From Brachionus manjavacas (lineage: Eukaryota; Rotifera; Eurotatoria; Ploima; Brachionidae): a DNA stretch of 64,000 nucleotides. Below are positions 1 through 11,767 of the stretch, in pieces. The notes beneath the pieces were generated by a model. The model was not told the DNA's origin, made no database searches, and saw only the letters and a list, made by a program, of their open reading frames with translations. The position numbers and the translations under genes are program-made. The first letter of the stretch is position 1; every line of letters starts with the position of its first letter. The stretch is from assembly GCA_019054805.1 (NCBI GenBank), contig JAHQIY010000003.1, forward strand, positions 7,192,001 to 7,256,000. Reading direction: 5' to 3'.

Positions 1-89
1 ATCTTTAGTTTTTTATTTATGCGTCAAGCACTCTTTTCCATTTGTAATTTCAATAGGATTTTTTCAAAATTAAAAAAAAAGCATTTAAA

Positions 90-131
90 GAGTTCGACTT
101 GACTTCAACTTTGTGACTTTTGACCAACTTT
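90..131. repeat. Half of a small palindromic MITE-like repeat
   Basis: This short stretch (key segments GACTTGACTT, GTGACTTTT and AACTTTG) resembles the right arm of the palindromic element at 49764-49890, which reads GACTTGACTT then GTGACTTTT then AACAACTCTG. Only one arm is present, so it is probably a decayed or partial copy. The match was read by eye and is imperfect. Confidence 0.35.
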
Positions 132-599
132 GAATTCAATACAATTTGCAAAAATTATTATGAATAATAGTAGTCATGCAAAATTACCAATCTTAGTTAA
201 AAAAATAATAAATCGTCAAAAATAAAGAGAAACTTAAAAGATCTTTTTAAAAAGCTATTGTGAAATTACAATACAAATTGAACAAAAATTCTTCATTTTT
301 TGATAAATTTAAATAAACGATAAAAAATATACTCAAAAAATTACTGCATCAAAGTCCAACACATTTTGTTGCACCTTTTTCATTTAAAATATTTTTTCTC
401 ATGTAAAAAATCGGAGTTGTTTAAAATTCTCAAATATTTTTTTTGATAAAATTCCCAAATTATCAAAAAAAAGTCTAGAATTTAATATTAATTTTTCGTT
501 AAAGGAAGAATTTTTGTTCAATTTGTGTATGAATTTCACCATGCCTTTTATAGCGCAAAATTCTAACTCATCTGTGGATAAATGAATACATCTATATTC
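132..599. other. A/T-rich non-coding DNA
   Basis: I see no supported gene. A minus-strand 67-codon open frame at 399-602 has no recognisable motif and no coding-like composition, so I do not call it. Confidence 0.5.
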
Positions 600-890
600 C
601 AAAGACTTTGATTGTCATTATTGACTAGACATAGTCATAAGTTCGAAACCCCCTGAAGGTGAAAAAATCTTCAAAATATCTTTGCAATACGGGGCGAATG
701 TGTAAACCTTTTTCATCATAAAAATAGGGGGACCAGTTTCGACTGGGTAATAATTGCGGTGTAGATGATCAACTCGATGTAGTAGCCTCTGTGTCAGATC
801 GGAGCCGTTGCTCAAAAAGGTCCTAGAAAAGGAGAAGAGCACCTCCCTATTATCCACTAGGATAGAAAAGGGACAATTATTATTAACAAG
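600..890 (+). repeat. tRNA-derived SINE, copy 1
   Basis: The head carries a B-box-like RNA polymerase III promoter (AGTTCGAAACCCC near 640). It is followed by a body shared with the copy at 10118-10368 (GCAATACGGGGCGAATGT, ATCATAAAAATAGGGGGACC, GTGTCAGATCGGAGC). The element ends in a tail beginning GGGACAATTATTATTAA. The A box is poorly preserved compared with copy 2. Short SINEs with a tRNA-like head and simple-repeat tail are mobilised by LINE machinery, and LINE 3' ends occur elsewhere in this window. The 79-codon open frame inside it is incidental. Confidence 0.75.
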
Positions 891-1679
891 GCATACTCAG
901 GAAGCTTAAGCTTTAAAATTTAAATGAGAAAAATTTACTTTAATATTTACAGATTTCTTATTTTGATTTTTTTTTTGATGATTAACTTTAACAATTGATG
1001 ATACGATATCAAATGAACCTTATCGCATTCATGCAACTTCTTTTTAACTTGGAGGAAGTCATATTAGATTTTTATCAATTAAATTTAATTTGATTTAAAA
1101 AAGGCTTTAATTACGGTTTTTTTAGAATCATTTTAAAAATATTTGGCGAGACGTTCAGTAGATTAAAAAATTATAAAAATTACCTAAAATTATAGGAAGA
1201 AAATTTATTAGATTCTTTGATCATAACTTTGTAAAGACTCAATACTTTTGTTTTGCTAGTCATTTTTATTAAATATTTAATATTTAAATTATCTAAGAAT
1301 AAAATTAAATATTAATCTTTCAATTTAGGAGCATATTTTGATTCCGTTAATAACCACGGTTCAATTTGAAAAAAAAAATTCTTCAGTAAAAAAATTTATT
1401 TAAAATTCTACGGGATGTTCTTAAGTAAAAATACATTCAAATCTATTAAAAATCTATTCAACAAAATTTTTCCTCTAAATAAATGCTCAACTCAATGTTT
1501 TAATAAGTTTTATAAGATATGAACATTTTTTAAGCAATTTTTGGCTTTAAATTGAGCAGTTTTTACCGAAAAAAGTGTTCGAAATATTGATAACTTAATA
1601 AACAAAAAAATTTTTTTTATAAATCAGTTCAATTTTACATAATTTAACAAATAATTTTTGATGATTTATTTATTTGAGT
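891..1679. other. Downstream flank of the MARCHF6 gene
   Basis: A/T-rich DNA without a supported gene. On the minus strand an AATAAATAAA block lies about 10 bases after the MARCHF6 stop codon (around 1663-1672) and would serve as its polyadenylation signal. Confidence 0.5.
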
Positions 1680-4600
1680 TTAGCTTTGATGTTGAACGCC
1701 TGAAGTGCTCTGGGTCGCGTTGGCTAAATTTCGCTCAAAGTTAATAAGACGTTGACCAACTAGGTATTTATCATTACGAATTCTTTCATAAATACGCTTA
1801 AATTGATTCATTTGAAATGTCAAAAAAATGGTAAGCGACACTATTAGTAGAATGGTCAAATATATTCTTTTATCAACTTTATTCAAGAATTCGGTATCCT
1901 TTGCTAAAATAAAAATTTAAAAAAATTTATTTTTTTTAAATATTTTATAATTACTTAGCATGGGGAAAATACTTCTTGATATTACATATGGAATTGCCAA
2001 TGATGAGCCCAGCCAGACAGTAATCGGATAAATCAGTCTCATGAACATGAACTTTAAATTAATATTTCTTAGTCCATCTTGGCATAACTTAGATTAAAAT
2101 TTAATAGAATTATAGAATTTCTTTTAAAAATGTGTTTACTCGATCTACAGCTTCTCTAAGTGACCATTGTGGACCTATGAGAATAAGTGCTGTTGATATT
2201 TTTGTCAATAGAACACCAAGTGCCCATATTTGCCAAATTGAATGCACTGGAGTTTGATCCAAATTGCAACTTATTGGATTAATAACAATTTTTTGAAATA
2301 ATAGTCCGAATAGAATCGGTATGAAACCAAAAATCATTGACAATCCGATGAAAACTTTAGAAAACTAAAAAAAATAAGCTAACTTTAAAATCAATTAACT
2401 AGAATTATTATTTAATATTTCGTCATTTGAAATTTTTCAGAGAGATAAATTTAATTTTCTTTAAATTTCAAAACAAAATTAACAATTTGTTAGAAACATC
2501 ATTTAATAACCCTAGAGATTTAAGTAAAAATAAATTTATATACAAATAAAACTCTTACAATCCATATTCTTTCTCTGAATTTTTTGAACAATTGGTAAAG
2601 ACCCATTTGAATCCAATTGTAAAAAATTGTTGTTAACCGAAGAGTTAGCCATATTGAATAAAAGCCAGTCACAATTGTGTATAGATCGTTTATTTTATCA
2701 CTTCCTACAAGTTGATACAATAAATATCTTCCGATAGTTACTAAAAAATATCAATTTTTTAATCAACTGTTATTATTTATTTTATTGAAATGATAACCAG
2801 TTATTTACTGGAAAGTCGTTTGGAGATCGAGCTTTATCCTATCGACTAATTTGGATATAGAATATTTAAAAGAAAAGAAAATTATTAATTTCTTACAACA
2901 GAGAATTATAATTTTTCTAAATTTCTTAAATCTTATTAAACTTGGTAATAAGAATTTAGAAGCTTTTTAACACAAAAATCCGTCATTTTTGGTCTTAAAA
3001 TTCAATTTAAATTAACGAAGGTTCTAAAAAATTAAAGTTCAAAAACTCATGAAAAAAATAACCATAAATTGAAACATTCAATTAAATTAAATTAAATCAA
3101 TTAAAGATATTTTTTATTTAAAACAGATTTCAGATTTATGTTCGAGATAAATAACTTACAGAAAAAATTAAAAAAATTCGAGATTATATTTAATTAAATT
3201 TAAAAAACTCATAATTGCACAAAAGTAAAAAACAGTCATTTTAGAGACAACTTGAAGTTGATAATATTTATCAACTATTATTAAATTCAAGAGTTAATCT
3301 TTAGATATTAAAATCAATTTTTGATTTAATCTTAATAATTATAATAAAGATAGAAAATGAAAAAATTTTGGAAGAATATATTCTTAATCCATTAATAAAA
3401 TCGAATTTTAAAAAAGGTAATTATTGTCCGAATGGCTGAACAAAAAAAAAATTATTTTATAAATTTCATTTTTTATTAATTAATTAAACATATATTTTGT
3501 TTATTTTAATTATGTTTTGTTTGATTAAATAAATTTATTTTTTTTGAATAAATTTGTTAATTTTTTATTAGATTTATTGGGACTTTACAAAATTAGTTAT
3601 ATTAAAATATTATAAGTCAATTTTAATTTATTAAAATGATTTTTTGGCAAATTTTATTTTTATTTTATAACTTAATAACTATAATAATAATTGTTCCTAT
3701 TCTATCCTACTTGATAAGAGGGAGGCGCTCATCTCCTTTTCAAGTACCTTTTTAAGCAACGGCTCCGATCTGACACAGAGGCTACTGAAATTTATAATTT
3801 ACTTTTAATTTAATATTTGAATTTTTTTTTTATTTAATTTTGAATGCTAGATACAATTCCTTTAGAAATAAAAAAATTTTAAAAAAAATTTTACAAAAAA
3901 TCAGTAATTCATTTTAATATAAAAATTGATTTTATCTATGGATTTAGAAAATGTTTTTTCTTATTTTTTTATTTTCTTTATCTACATAAAATTTTAAGCA
4001 TCTTCCATTCCAAATATTTAAATTAAATCAAAAATTTATTTTAATATCTACAGATAAACTCTTATGAATAGAAATGTTATTTTGAATTGATCATCAACTT
4101 CAGGATGGCATTTTCAAGTTGTTTCAAAGTGAAATCAGCAATTTGACTTCTGAAAAACTTAATTTTACTCTAATATTTTTTAAAAAGTTTTTGATTTGAT
4201 TTTAAATTTTTTTGTTTGAAATTAAAATGGTTAACAAGTGAAAAATTATCAGGCTTAAAAGTTGTAGATTATCATAAATTGAAAATAAAATTTTAATCTA
4301 TTTTAAAAGTTACAGTTTTAATTATTTCTTCATTAGAGTAAATTTATTCTCAACTTCAAATAAACAAGTCAAAATTTTAGCTTAGACTTTACTAAAAATA
4401 GAAAAAAAAATTAGACGAATTGAAAATTCATCAAAAAAGGAATTTTAAATTGTGAAAAGTGTAAAAATTGACACCGCTGAGTCTTGCGAGTAATGCGATC
4501 ACTAATTATGACCTAGTTATTAACAGACTGTGATCGGGGACTATTTTAGAAATCGAATAACAAAAAAAATATTACCTGGTATCACTATCATAGATATACT

Positions 4601-6799
4601 AAAGAATAGAAGACTTATACTCATGAGTCCAATTAAGGCCAAAATCTTTGAATAAAATTTTTAAACAAATTTTTAAAATTGACTAAAAATTACTCTTAAT
4701 TTGAAATAACTAGGTTTTGTGTATGGCTGAGTGGTGTACGGTGCAGTATTTTGAAGCAAAGCCTGATGAGCCAGGCCAACATTGAACTGAAAAGGATTTT
4801 GGCCAATTTGTGCCGGAACCAAATTATTATTTGCCTGATTATTCGCATTGTTCACATTTTCAGAATTTTGCTGATCCCCGAGCAAATATGATTTGAGGTC
4901 CAATAACCAAGCTACGGCCATTGCCCAAATTTTGATCATATTTTTTGCCCACGATCTGATGTGATTTTGTTCCAATAGTGCCGGTAAGGCAGCATGCAGC
5001 CAAATGAGTTCAATAGATAACTCTGTGGATAGGGTCTCGCTGCTAGAAGAAACATTGTAGGGTAAAACTGTTTTGGAAAAATTTGCCTGAAAATAGCTAA
5101 TTATTTTAATTGGAATCAAAAGCAGCAAAACAACCGAGAAACCAAAAAGTGTGACTGATGTCAAAAAGCGTCTAATGTGTCTGAATACAGGCAACTGTAT
5201 CATTTCTTGTACCGGATTAAAGTCTGGATCGTTCAGGTTTCTTAGAAACCACAGTAGCCCTGAACGTAAAACCTCACGTAACAAAAATACAAATGTGGCA
5301 AAATAGAACACATACATCATTCCAACTAGCCAATGTACGAACACACTAGTGCCTGGCGAGTTCTCAAAGCTGCTTAGTCTATCATTAATGGTGGTGTTGA
5401 ACAGCTTGAGTGAACAAATGTCTATCCATACACCGCAAATGAACGGAAACACACAAATTTCGAAAACGACTAAAAGTGCCACTTTGATAACTATGTAGCA
5501 CAGACCGATTACTTTTCGGGCACGGTAAAAATTCGAAACTGCCATCAAAACATACAAGACTATGAATATTTGGGCCAACAAAGCATAACCAATCAAAGTG
5601 GTTAACAAGCCCTCGAAATGGGATTTTTCCACGTAGTCATGTATTTTTAGACCATAGATAAGATAGTGTCCGAGATGGTAGGGACAGAAAGCAAATACCA
5701 GAATAAACAAGGTGTTCAACGATATCACCCAAAAAACGTGTTCTAAAAACAAAAGAGAACCGTCGAGACCCAAAAGTCGGTCCCAAGTCAAATCTTCTGC
5801 AGCTCTATCCCATTCCATAGGGTTCCAGTGGTTGTCATCATTATTTTGAACTGGCTGTCTTGGCTGCTCTGGCGCCTCAAAAGCTTGCTGATTGTTTTCT
5901 TCTTCATTGACGGCTATGTTATTAGCTGGACGCTCATCAGCCTGCTCATTTTGAGCTTCATTTGGCACTTGATTTTGTCCAATTTGAATATTGTTTTGAT
6001 TTTCTGGAACTAGATGAATGTTCTCTAGCCAGTCAGGACCACCACCAGATAATATCTGCTCTCGAAGCCATACTAAACTAATAAATGCTCCCAGCGAACA
6101 CAATACCACAAAAGCACCCTGTAGTATGTCGCCCATTATGTTGTCTGTCGATAGCATGTCTAATGGTAAGGTAAGCAAAGAACTAACTGACCCAGCGAAT
6201 AGGCAACGATAGATGCGGCACGCGGTTAGTGGCACTATGACTAACCAAGAAATGGCTACGAGTGTAGAGTGTAGCCAGAATCGAACGGCTTTAAATATGT
6301 TTTTCAAAAGGCCAGTTGCGATGTCTTTGGCAGGCAATCGTTTAGGCATGTTCGGATCATAAACTTTAGTTTTAAAATTAAATCATTTTTATTTTATTAA
6401 ATTTTAATTTTTTTTACTTGGGGCAAAAGTAAATTTATGTTTACAAAGTTCACAGTATTCTTTTTTGCTATACTTTAGCCATAGCACCAAACTAAATCAA
6501 TTTAATTAGGGTTTATTTGAAAAAAAAATTAATTGATGCTTACCATTCCTGATGAATGTACTTAATACTTCCCGTACAGACACATGGATAAAATAAAGGC
6601 TTATCAATAGTGGCCTCACTTCGACATACCCGGCATATGTCAACATCTTTAGTTGATAAAAATTAAAAGATTATTTAGATATAATTTTTTTCATACCATT
6701 TTCCTGGTTGATATCACTGTTGGTTTCGGACTGGTTCGTCGATGTTGTTTGATTCGACGAGTCTAAACTTACTACGGGATCGTTTTGATCGCTTTCCAT
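1680..6799 (-). CDS. MARCHF6: MARCHF6/Doa10-type ER membrane E3 ubiquitin ligase (nine exons)
   Basis: This is a multi-pass ER membrane E3 ligase of the MARCHF6 (TEB4)/Doa10 family, which ubiquitinates misfolded ER proteins and sterol-pathway enzymes for degradation. Minus-strand exons are 6799-6697, 6646-6544, 6491-6418, 6363-4694, 4645-4576, 2740-2559, 2364-2140, 2087-1955 and 1903-1680. All have GT...AG borders and consistent phase, giving about 927 residues, close to the roughly 910 of vertebrate MARCHF6. The N-terminal RING-CH finger has all eight ligands: C39, C42, C56, C58, H66, C69, C82 and C85. Next come [13 protein letters not shown], an Asn/Gln/Glu-rich linker in exon 4 and many hydrophobic segments. 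The C-terminal third contains LDQTP, WALGVL, GPQW and [10 protein letters not shown], all typical of the family. The ATG is the first in the RING exon. Introns are 48-54 bp except 194 bp (intron 6) and 1,835 bp (intron 5). An AATAAA follows the stop closely. Identity is firm; exon edges are read by eye. Confidence 0.93.
2741..4575 (-). other. Large intron 5 of MARCHF6
   Basis: A 1,835 bp A/T-rich intron in a gene whose other introns are mostly about 50 bp. It contains a 5'-truncated SINE (3681-3786). The stretch at 4470-4555 is less A/T-rich than its surroundings but has no recognisable coding or RNA feature. I see nothing else in it. Confidence 0.75.
3681..3786 (-). repeat. tRNA-derived SINE, copy 3 (5'-truncated)
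   Basis: Read on the minus strand, this matches the 3' third of the SINE at 600-890: AGTAGCCTCTGTGTCAGATC, GGAGCCGTTGCT, then AGCGCCTCCCT and an ACAATTATTATTAT tail. The head and central body are missing, as expected for incomplete reverse transcription. It lies in MARCHF6 intron 5 in the same orientation as the gene. Confidence 0.75.
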
Positions 6800-7334
6800 G
6801 TGGTAATCACCAATAAATGTTATTTTTTAACTCAAAAATATTAAAAGCTCATTGAATTAGTATCTATTAATTTAAGAAATATTTTCATTTACTTATACAA
6901 CAATTTTTTTTTTATACATTTGAATATGCAGAAATATTATTGCTAGACTCAAAATTTCGTTTGAAATATGACTAAAGCTAAGATATTTTTTTATAATTTA
7001 TAATTAGATTTTAGCAATGCAAAATATGAATGCAAAATAAATGTTCCTAAAATAAATGGAATTTTTTTATTGTCAAATTATTTTTGATTTCAGTGAGTTT
7101 TTTTTTGTGCCAGTTGAATACCGTATTTCCACATTCTGTTTATGTTACATTTAACAATAGATCGAACAGCTCTTAATATCGGACTTTTTAAATTTAGAGA
7201 GGATTCAGTATGAGGATCACACCGCATATTGATTTTTATTGCATTTAAGAGATTTTATGGAAAAAATTTTAAGCTTTGGTCTGAAAGTACTAGAATTTAA
7301 ATTTTTTTTAGGAGATTAAATATTTTGGTTAAAA
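6800..7334. other. Upstream flank of MARCHF6
   Basis: A/T-rich DNA that should hold the MARCHF6 promoter and 5' UTR (minus strand). I see no gene or clear promoter motif. Confidence 0.45.
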
Positions 7335-8130
7335 AATACCGGAGAGTTGAAAAAAAATTTCTGAAATTATTTCTGAAAGTTTTAATTGTAATATCTGTGC
7401 TGAAGCTTCGCTACAAGAATATATATTTGATTAAGTTATAGGTCTTTCCGTTCCATACTTATAGTGCCTCGAAGATAATTACTTTAAAAATTCAACTGAT
7501 TTAATTCTCACCTTTGGAATTCTCTGTCCATGCAAGCAAGGAACATTTCATTTTTTTTTAGTTTATCATTTGAAAGCTCTACTTTATTAATATATTTTTT
7601 TTCATATTTGGCCTTTTTATGACATTTTATGAATTTTTAAAATGTTAACTCATTTTATAAATGCGTGGCAATGTGATAAGCATTTAGTTTAGCACAAAAA
7701 GTATTTTCTGAAAAAGCATTCAATTTTACAGTAGAAAAATTTTCGATCCGTTCCCGAATTACAGGAAGCCAAAGACAACTATACCTCAATAAAAAATTGA
7801 ATTTTTTAGATTTTATCAAGTTTCTAAGAAAAGCTATCAGCTTACAGAAATAAAATTTAAAACTGAATGCTCTTTCAGAAAATACTTTTTGTGCTATACT
7901 GGATGGAAACCGCATTGCCACGCAATTATAAAATGAGTTTTTATGAAAAAAAATATTACTTTTTTTTGAATTTATAAAGTAGAGCTTTAATTTGGTAAGC
8001 TAAAAAATAAATTTTGAAATGTTTCTTGTGTGCATGGATAAAAGAATTCAAAAGATAATTAATAAATAAAATTTCATTTTTAACTCTCATAAAAATAATT
8101 CAAAATTTTTTTTTCAACTCGCCAGTAAAG
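7335..8130. mobile_element. Foldback (long inverted repeat) element 1
   Basis: The left half and right half are long imperfect inverted copies. AGCACAAAAAGTATTTTCTG at about 7691 is mirrored by CAGAAAATACTTTTTGTGCT at about 7876. GCGTGGCAATG (7663) is mirrored at 7913-7924. CTCTACTTTAT (7577) is mirrored at 7976-7987. TCCATGCA near 7526 is mirrored by TGCATGGA near 8034. GGAGAGTTGAAAAAAAATT (7342) is mirrored around 8108-8126. The central unpaired part is roughly 7728-7856. No transposase is encoded; the 88-codon minus-strand frame lies across the arms and is incidental. Termini and target-site duplication are not resolved. Confidence 0.7.
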
Positions 8131-8469
8131 AAGATTCTTAATTAAAAAAAATGTTTTCTACAATATTCCGAACTGAGATTGAGAACTGAAAACTGAACAA
8201 TGTGTTATTTATTAGAAATTTTTTTCAAATAAATACTATAAAGAGACTATTTTAAATAGAATAAATAATTGTAAAATGAATTTAATAAAATTAGATTATT
8301 TCAAAATTATTTTGAACTTATTTAATTTATCAATAAGTTAACAATGCTAATCTAAAATTAAAATTTTTTTTTATGACTGCAAATATCATAATTTTATCAA
8401 TTATTTCTAAATTTTTTGAACACATAAACCATTAGTTGCTATTGTTCGATAAGGATATCGTATATCCTA

Positions 8470-8885
8470 GCAAAGAAGACAAATTTGGGTTTTGTCTCAT
8501 AACCATTTACCATCTGTCTTATGCTATAGAGACCCTAATTCATCGAGCTTGTTCTTAAATCAGAAATTTTAGTATATTTCAGCATCCTAATTTTTAATAA
8601 TTTATAAAAAAATAATAGACACTTTTTTTTGAATAATTCTTTGAACTTAATTTTAATTCCTGTTCTAAAATATGAATTTCAATTTTAAGTTTTTTGTTGG
8701 TTTAAACAAAAAAGCGGAATTTTCGGATTTTAACCATTGTTACATTTTTTAATTCGGCATTAAAACCTAAATTTCTGATTTAAGGATATAATCGATGAAT
8801 TAGGGTCTCCATAACATAAGACAGATGGTAAATAGTTCTGAGACAAAATCCGAATTTTGGGATTTAGCCCTTGGTCCTCTTTTCT
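8470..8885. mobile_element. Foldback (inverted repeat) element 2
   Basis: Arms at about 8473-8571 and 8767-8880 are inverted copies of roughly 100 bp. Landmarks are TTTACCATCTGTCTTATG and GAGACCCTAATTCATCGA in the left arm, with their reverse complements at 8811-8833 and 8792-8808 in the right arm. The spacer is about 195 bp of A/T-rich DNA. No coding sequence is present. The arms do not resemble element 1, so this is a second family. Confidence 0.75.
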
Positions 8886-9046
8886 AAATGTAAATAGAAA
8901 AAATGAGTAAGTTCAAGACGTTACTAGAAAAATTTAATAAGCTTTTTAATTAAAAAATAGAGATTTAATTCAGAGAGTGAATACCTGATGAGCTATTTAG
9001 AATAATTGATGAGCCAAAAAGGTGAATTTTAAGGGAAATATTGTAT

Positions 9047-10042
9047 GAACAACACATACTAGAGTCTGACCAACACACATTCAATTGCTGATGAAAACAT
9101 AACTTGAAAAACACACATCTGATGTGTGTTGTTATGTTAAAAGAAAAATTTAGATTGAAAAAAAAAATTATTTTCCGAAGATAATCAGCTGAACAGCACA
9201 CATAGTGAATGTGTTGATCAAGCAAAAAATTAATTAAGTTTTGATTTAAAATTTTATTTTTAACGAAGCAAAAGTATTTTATTGTAAATTTATAGAAAAA
9301 TTAGAAATATTTTTTATTTATTTAAGGCTTTACTTGCATGTGGGACACGCCCCCTCTTTTAGTTTTAAAAACAAACTTACCTTTTTTCATTTTTAATGCC
9401 AATATATGTGAACAAATCTTCCATTTTAAATAATATTTACAGGAACAAGATTGGTTATACATGTTTACAAAACATTTTTGATTATAATTATACAATTTAG
9501 GCTCAACTCTTTTAAATTCATTAATTTTAAAAAAATATTTTTTTGCTAGCTTTGACATAGCTGTAGTAACATTTGGCACATGACTAAATTCGTCAAGATT
9601 TATTGAATAGTGTTTGGTCAGATCTCGTAAACAATCTAAAAATTGGTACTGGAGAAGAGGGCACAATTTTAATCAATTTCGATCCATTAAGATCCTCATC
9701 GATCATCATCTAAACTTTCCTCAAGCTTTCGTTTCCGTTTCGTCCGAGTCAGACAAAAATTAATAATTTTTCTTTTTCTGAGAATTCTATTAATTTTAAA
9801 TTTTTTTAAAATACAATTGATATTATTTATATAAATATTAAAAACACACACCTAGCGTGTGTTGTTCATTTAATTGTCTTCGATAATGATTTTTGTTTTT
9901 TCAATCTAAATTTTTCTTTTAACTTAACAACACTCATCAGATGATTGTTTTTTAAGTTGTGTGCTCATCAGGAATTGAATGTGTGTTGGTCAGACTCTAG
10001 TATGCGTTAGTCATATTGAGTGTGTGGTGGTTAGGGACACCC
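9047..10042. mobile_element. MULE-like DNA transposon remnant with long inverted repeats
   Basis: Left arm 9047-9217 and right arm 9839-10042 are inverted copies of about 170-200 bp. Shared landmarks are ACTAGAGTCTGACCAACACA, AAGTTAAAAGAAAAATTTAG (left arm reads ATGTTAAAAGAAAAATTTAG) and repeated ACACACA/TGTGTGTT tracts. The right end, read outward, starts GGTGTCCCTAACCACCACAC. The same terminus recurs alone near 49043. The interior carries a minus-strand frame ending in a SWIM-type zinc finger, which fits the C-terminus of MULE transposases. Long inverted repeats are typical of MULEs. The catalytic domain is absent, so the copy is non-autonomous or decayed. Confidence 0.7.
9322..9666 (-). 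pseudogene. SWIM zinc-finger fragment of a MULE-type transposase
   Basis: A 114-codon open frame inside the inverted-repeat element at 9047-10042. Its C-terminal half holds CSCKYYLKWKICSHILAL, a SWIM finger of the form CxC...CxH, found near the C-terminus of MULE transposases. The DDE catalytic core and N-terminal FLYWCH region are missing, so it is most likely a leftover C-terminal piece rather than a functional enzyme. The first ATG lies inside the domain and is unlikely to be the ancestral start. Confidence 0.6.
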
Positions 10043-10117
10043 AATTTTAAGTCTGCTACCAAGTCATTGATTTTAATTAAATAATTTTTTGAATTTCATA
10101 GTTTTATTTCACAATTG

Positions 10118-10368
10118 AAGCCCGTATGGTCGAACGATTTGCATGTTAGTCGTGAAAGCAGAGGATCGAGTGTTCAAAACCCGCTGAGGGTGAAAATTCT
10201 TCAAAATATCTCTGCAATACGGGGCGAATGTTTAAACCATTTTCATCATAAAAATAGGGGGACCGTTTTCGACTAGGTAATAATTGCGGTATAGATGATC
10301 AACTCGATGCAGTAGATTCTGTGTCAGATTGGAGCCCTTGCTCAAAAAGGTACCAGAAAAGGAGATAT
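10118..10368 (+). repeat. tRNA-derived SINE, copy 2 (best head)
   Basis: This copy has the clearest tRNA-like head. An A-box-like TATGGTCGAACGA sits near 10126 and a B-box-like GTTCAAAACCCGC lies about 45 bases further on. The body repeats copy 1 (GCAATACGGGGCGAATGT, ATCATAAAAATAGGGGGACC, GATGATCAACTCGATGCAGTAG) and stops within the 3' region at AAAAGGAGAT, without the GGGACAATTATT tail of copy 1. It is not a functional tRNA gene because no cloverleaf with paired acceptor arm forms. Confidence 0.78.
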
Positions 10369-11767
10369 AAATATAAATAAGTACTATTTTTTTTGCTTAA
10401 TTAACAAGTTATGACAGGTGCCTTAATAAAAATTAAATTGAAAAAAAAGTTATTATGAGCTTTTAATTTTTTTAATATCTTAAAACTTAACCAAGTAACA
10501 TTAAGTTCTCAAAATTATAGAATAATTATAAATCTAAAATAGATAAAATTTAATTTGACAATAAATGGCTTGTTAAAAAAAATTTAAAATGAATCCTCTA
10601 TCAAAACTGGATTCAACCTTCAAATTTATAATAAGGAATACGAATATTTTGGTATTTTAGATTAGATAAACATAAGGATCATCACATCACAAACCCAAAG
10701 TTAAAATTTATAAAAAAAAGATAAAGTTTAATCATGTTTGCAATATTAACTTAAAATTATTTTCTTTTTGAAACTAAAAAAAATATTTGAAACATCGCAC
10801 TTTTTCAATGTTAGTTCAAAATTGGATACATTTTGTAATTCAAACACAAAAATTTAAACCAATTGCACTATTTTATTATTATTTTTTGTTTTGAAAAATT
10901 CAAATAAAAAATAATATTTAAAAAAAATTATGTAACGTGACTTCAAAATAATATACGTAAAATGGTTAATTCCAATGATAATATCAAAACTGGATAAAAA
11001 AAAACATTTTTTTTTAAATCGTTCTCAAATAAGGCAAGAGAACATTGGAAATTATTCAACTAAAAAGTGATCTTAAAATGATGATTCTTTTTTTTGAATT
11101 GCTTTGTAATTTTTTTCACCAAAAAATATTTAAATTGATTCTTCTTCTTAGTTTACAAATCTAATACTTACATTCATTTGAAAAATCTAATCAATTCAAA
11201 ATACTGGATAAGACTGGATTGATTTATTTTGTCCTCAAAAATTTAATAAAATGTACAATGTTTTATACAATAACAAATAATAAATAAAAAAATTCAGGTA
11301 AAGATTGGTTTAGACAACCATTAAAAAATTCAAATAGAATATAAGTTTAACATATACAACAATAATATAAATTGTATATTAGAGAATAAAACTTTTTGAG
11401 TAAGTTTAGACCACTGTAAACATAATTTTCAAAGGGAATTTATTGCCATGTTAAATATGTAAATTCAAATTTTACAACTTCATATTTATACTTTGAATAC
11501 TTTTACAAATCTTTACAAAATATAATTTTTATTTTTTTTAAAATCGCCGAAATTGGAGTAATTTTTTTTAATAAAGGATTAAAGATTATTAATAAAATGA
11601 GTCAAACTTTTCGTAAAATTGTCTAAATTGCAAGTCTCTACTTTTTTAAATTATACTTATTTTTTTACTTTAAATATTACTTGTCTTTAAAAGAGTTTAA
11701 ATCATTTAAAAGGAATAAATAAACACCAATTTTTAATTAAAATTAAAAAATATTTTTATTGCCCTGA
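10369..11767. other. A/T-rich intergenic DNA
   Basis: No supported gene. Several short TCAAAACTGGAT-like words recur (about 10603, 10984 and 11200), which may be remnants of an old repeat. Nothing else stands out. Confidence 0.5.

Noticed and set aside
618..857. 79-codon open frame near the left edge
   Set aside because: It falls entirely in a SINE copy and has no protein family features.
5828..6212. Plus-strand open frames over MARCHF6 exon 4
   Set aside because: Antisense to the ligase coding sequence.
10118..10190. Possible tRNA gene
   Set aside because: A- and B-box-like motifs are present, but no cloverleaf with paired acceptor and anticodon arms forms; it is the head of a SINE.
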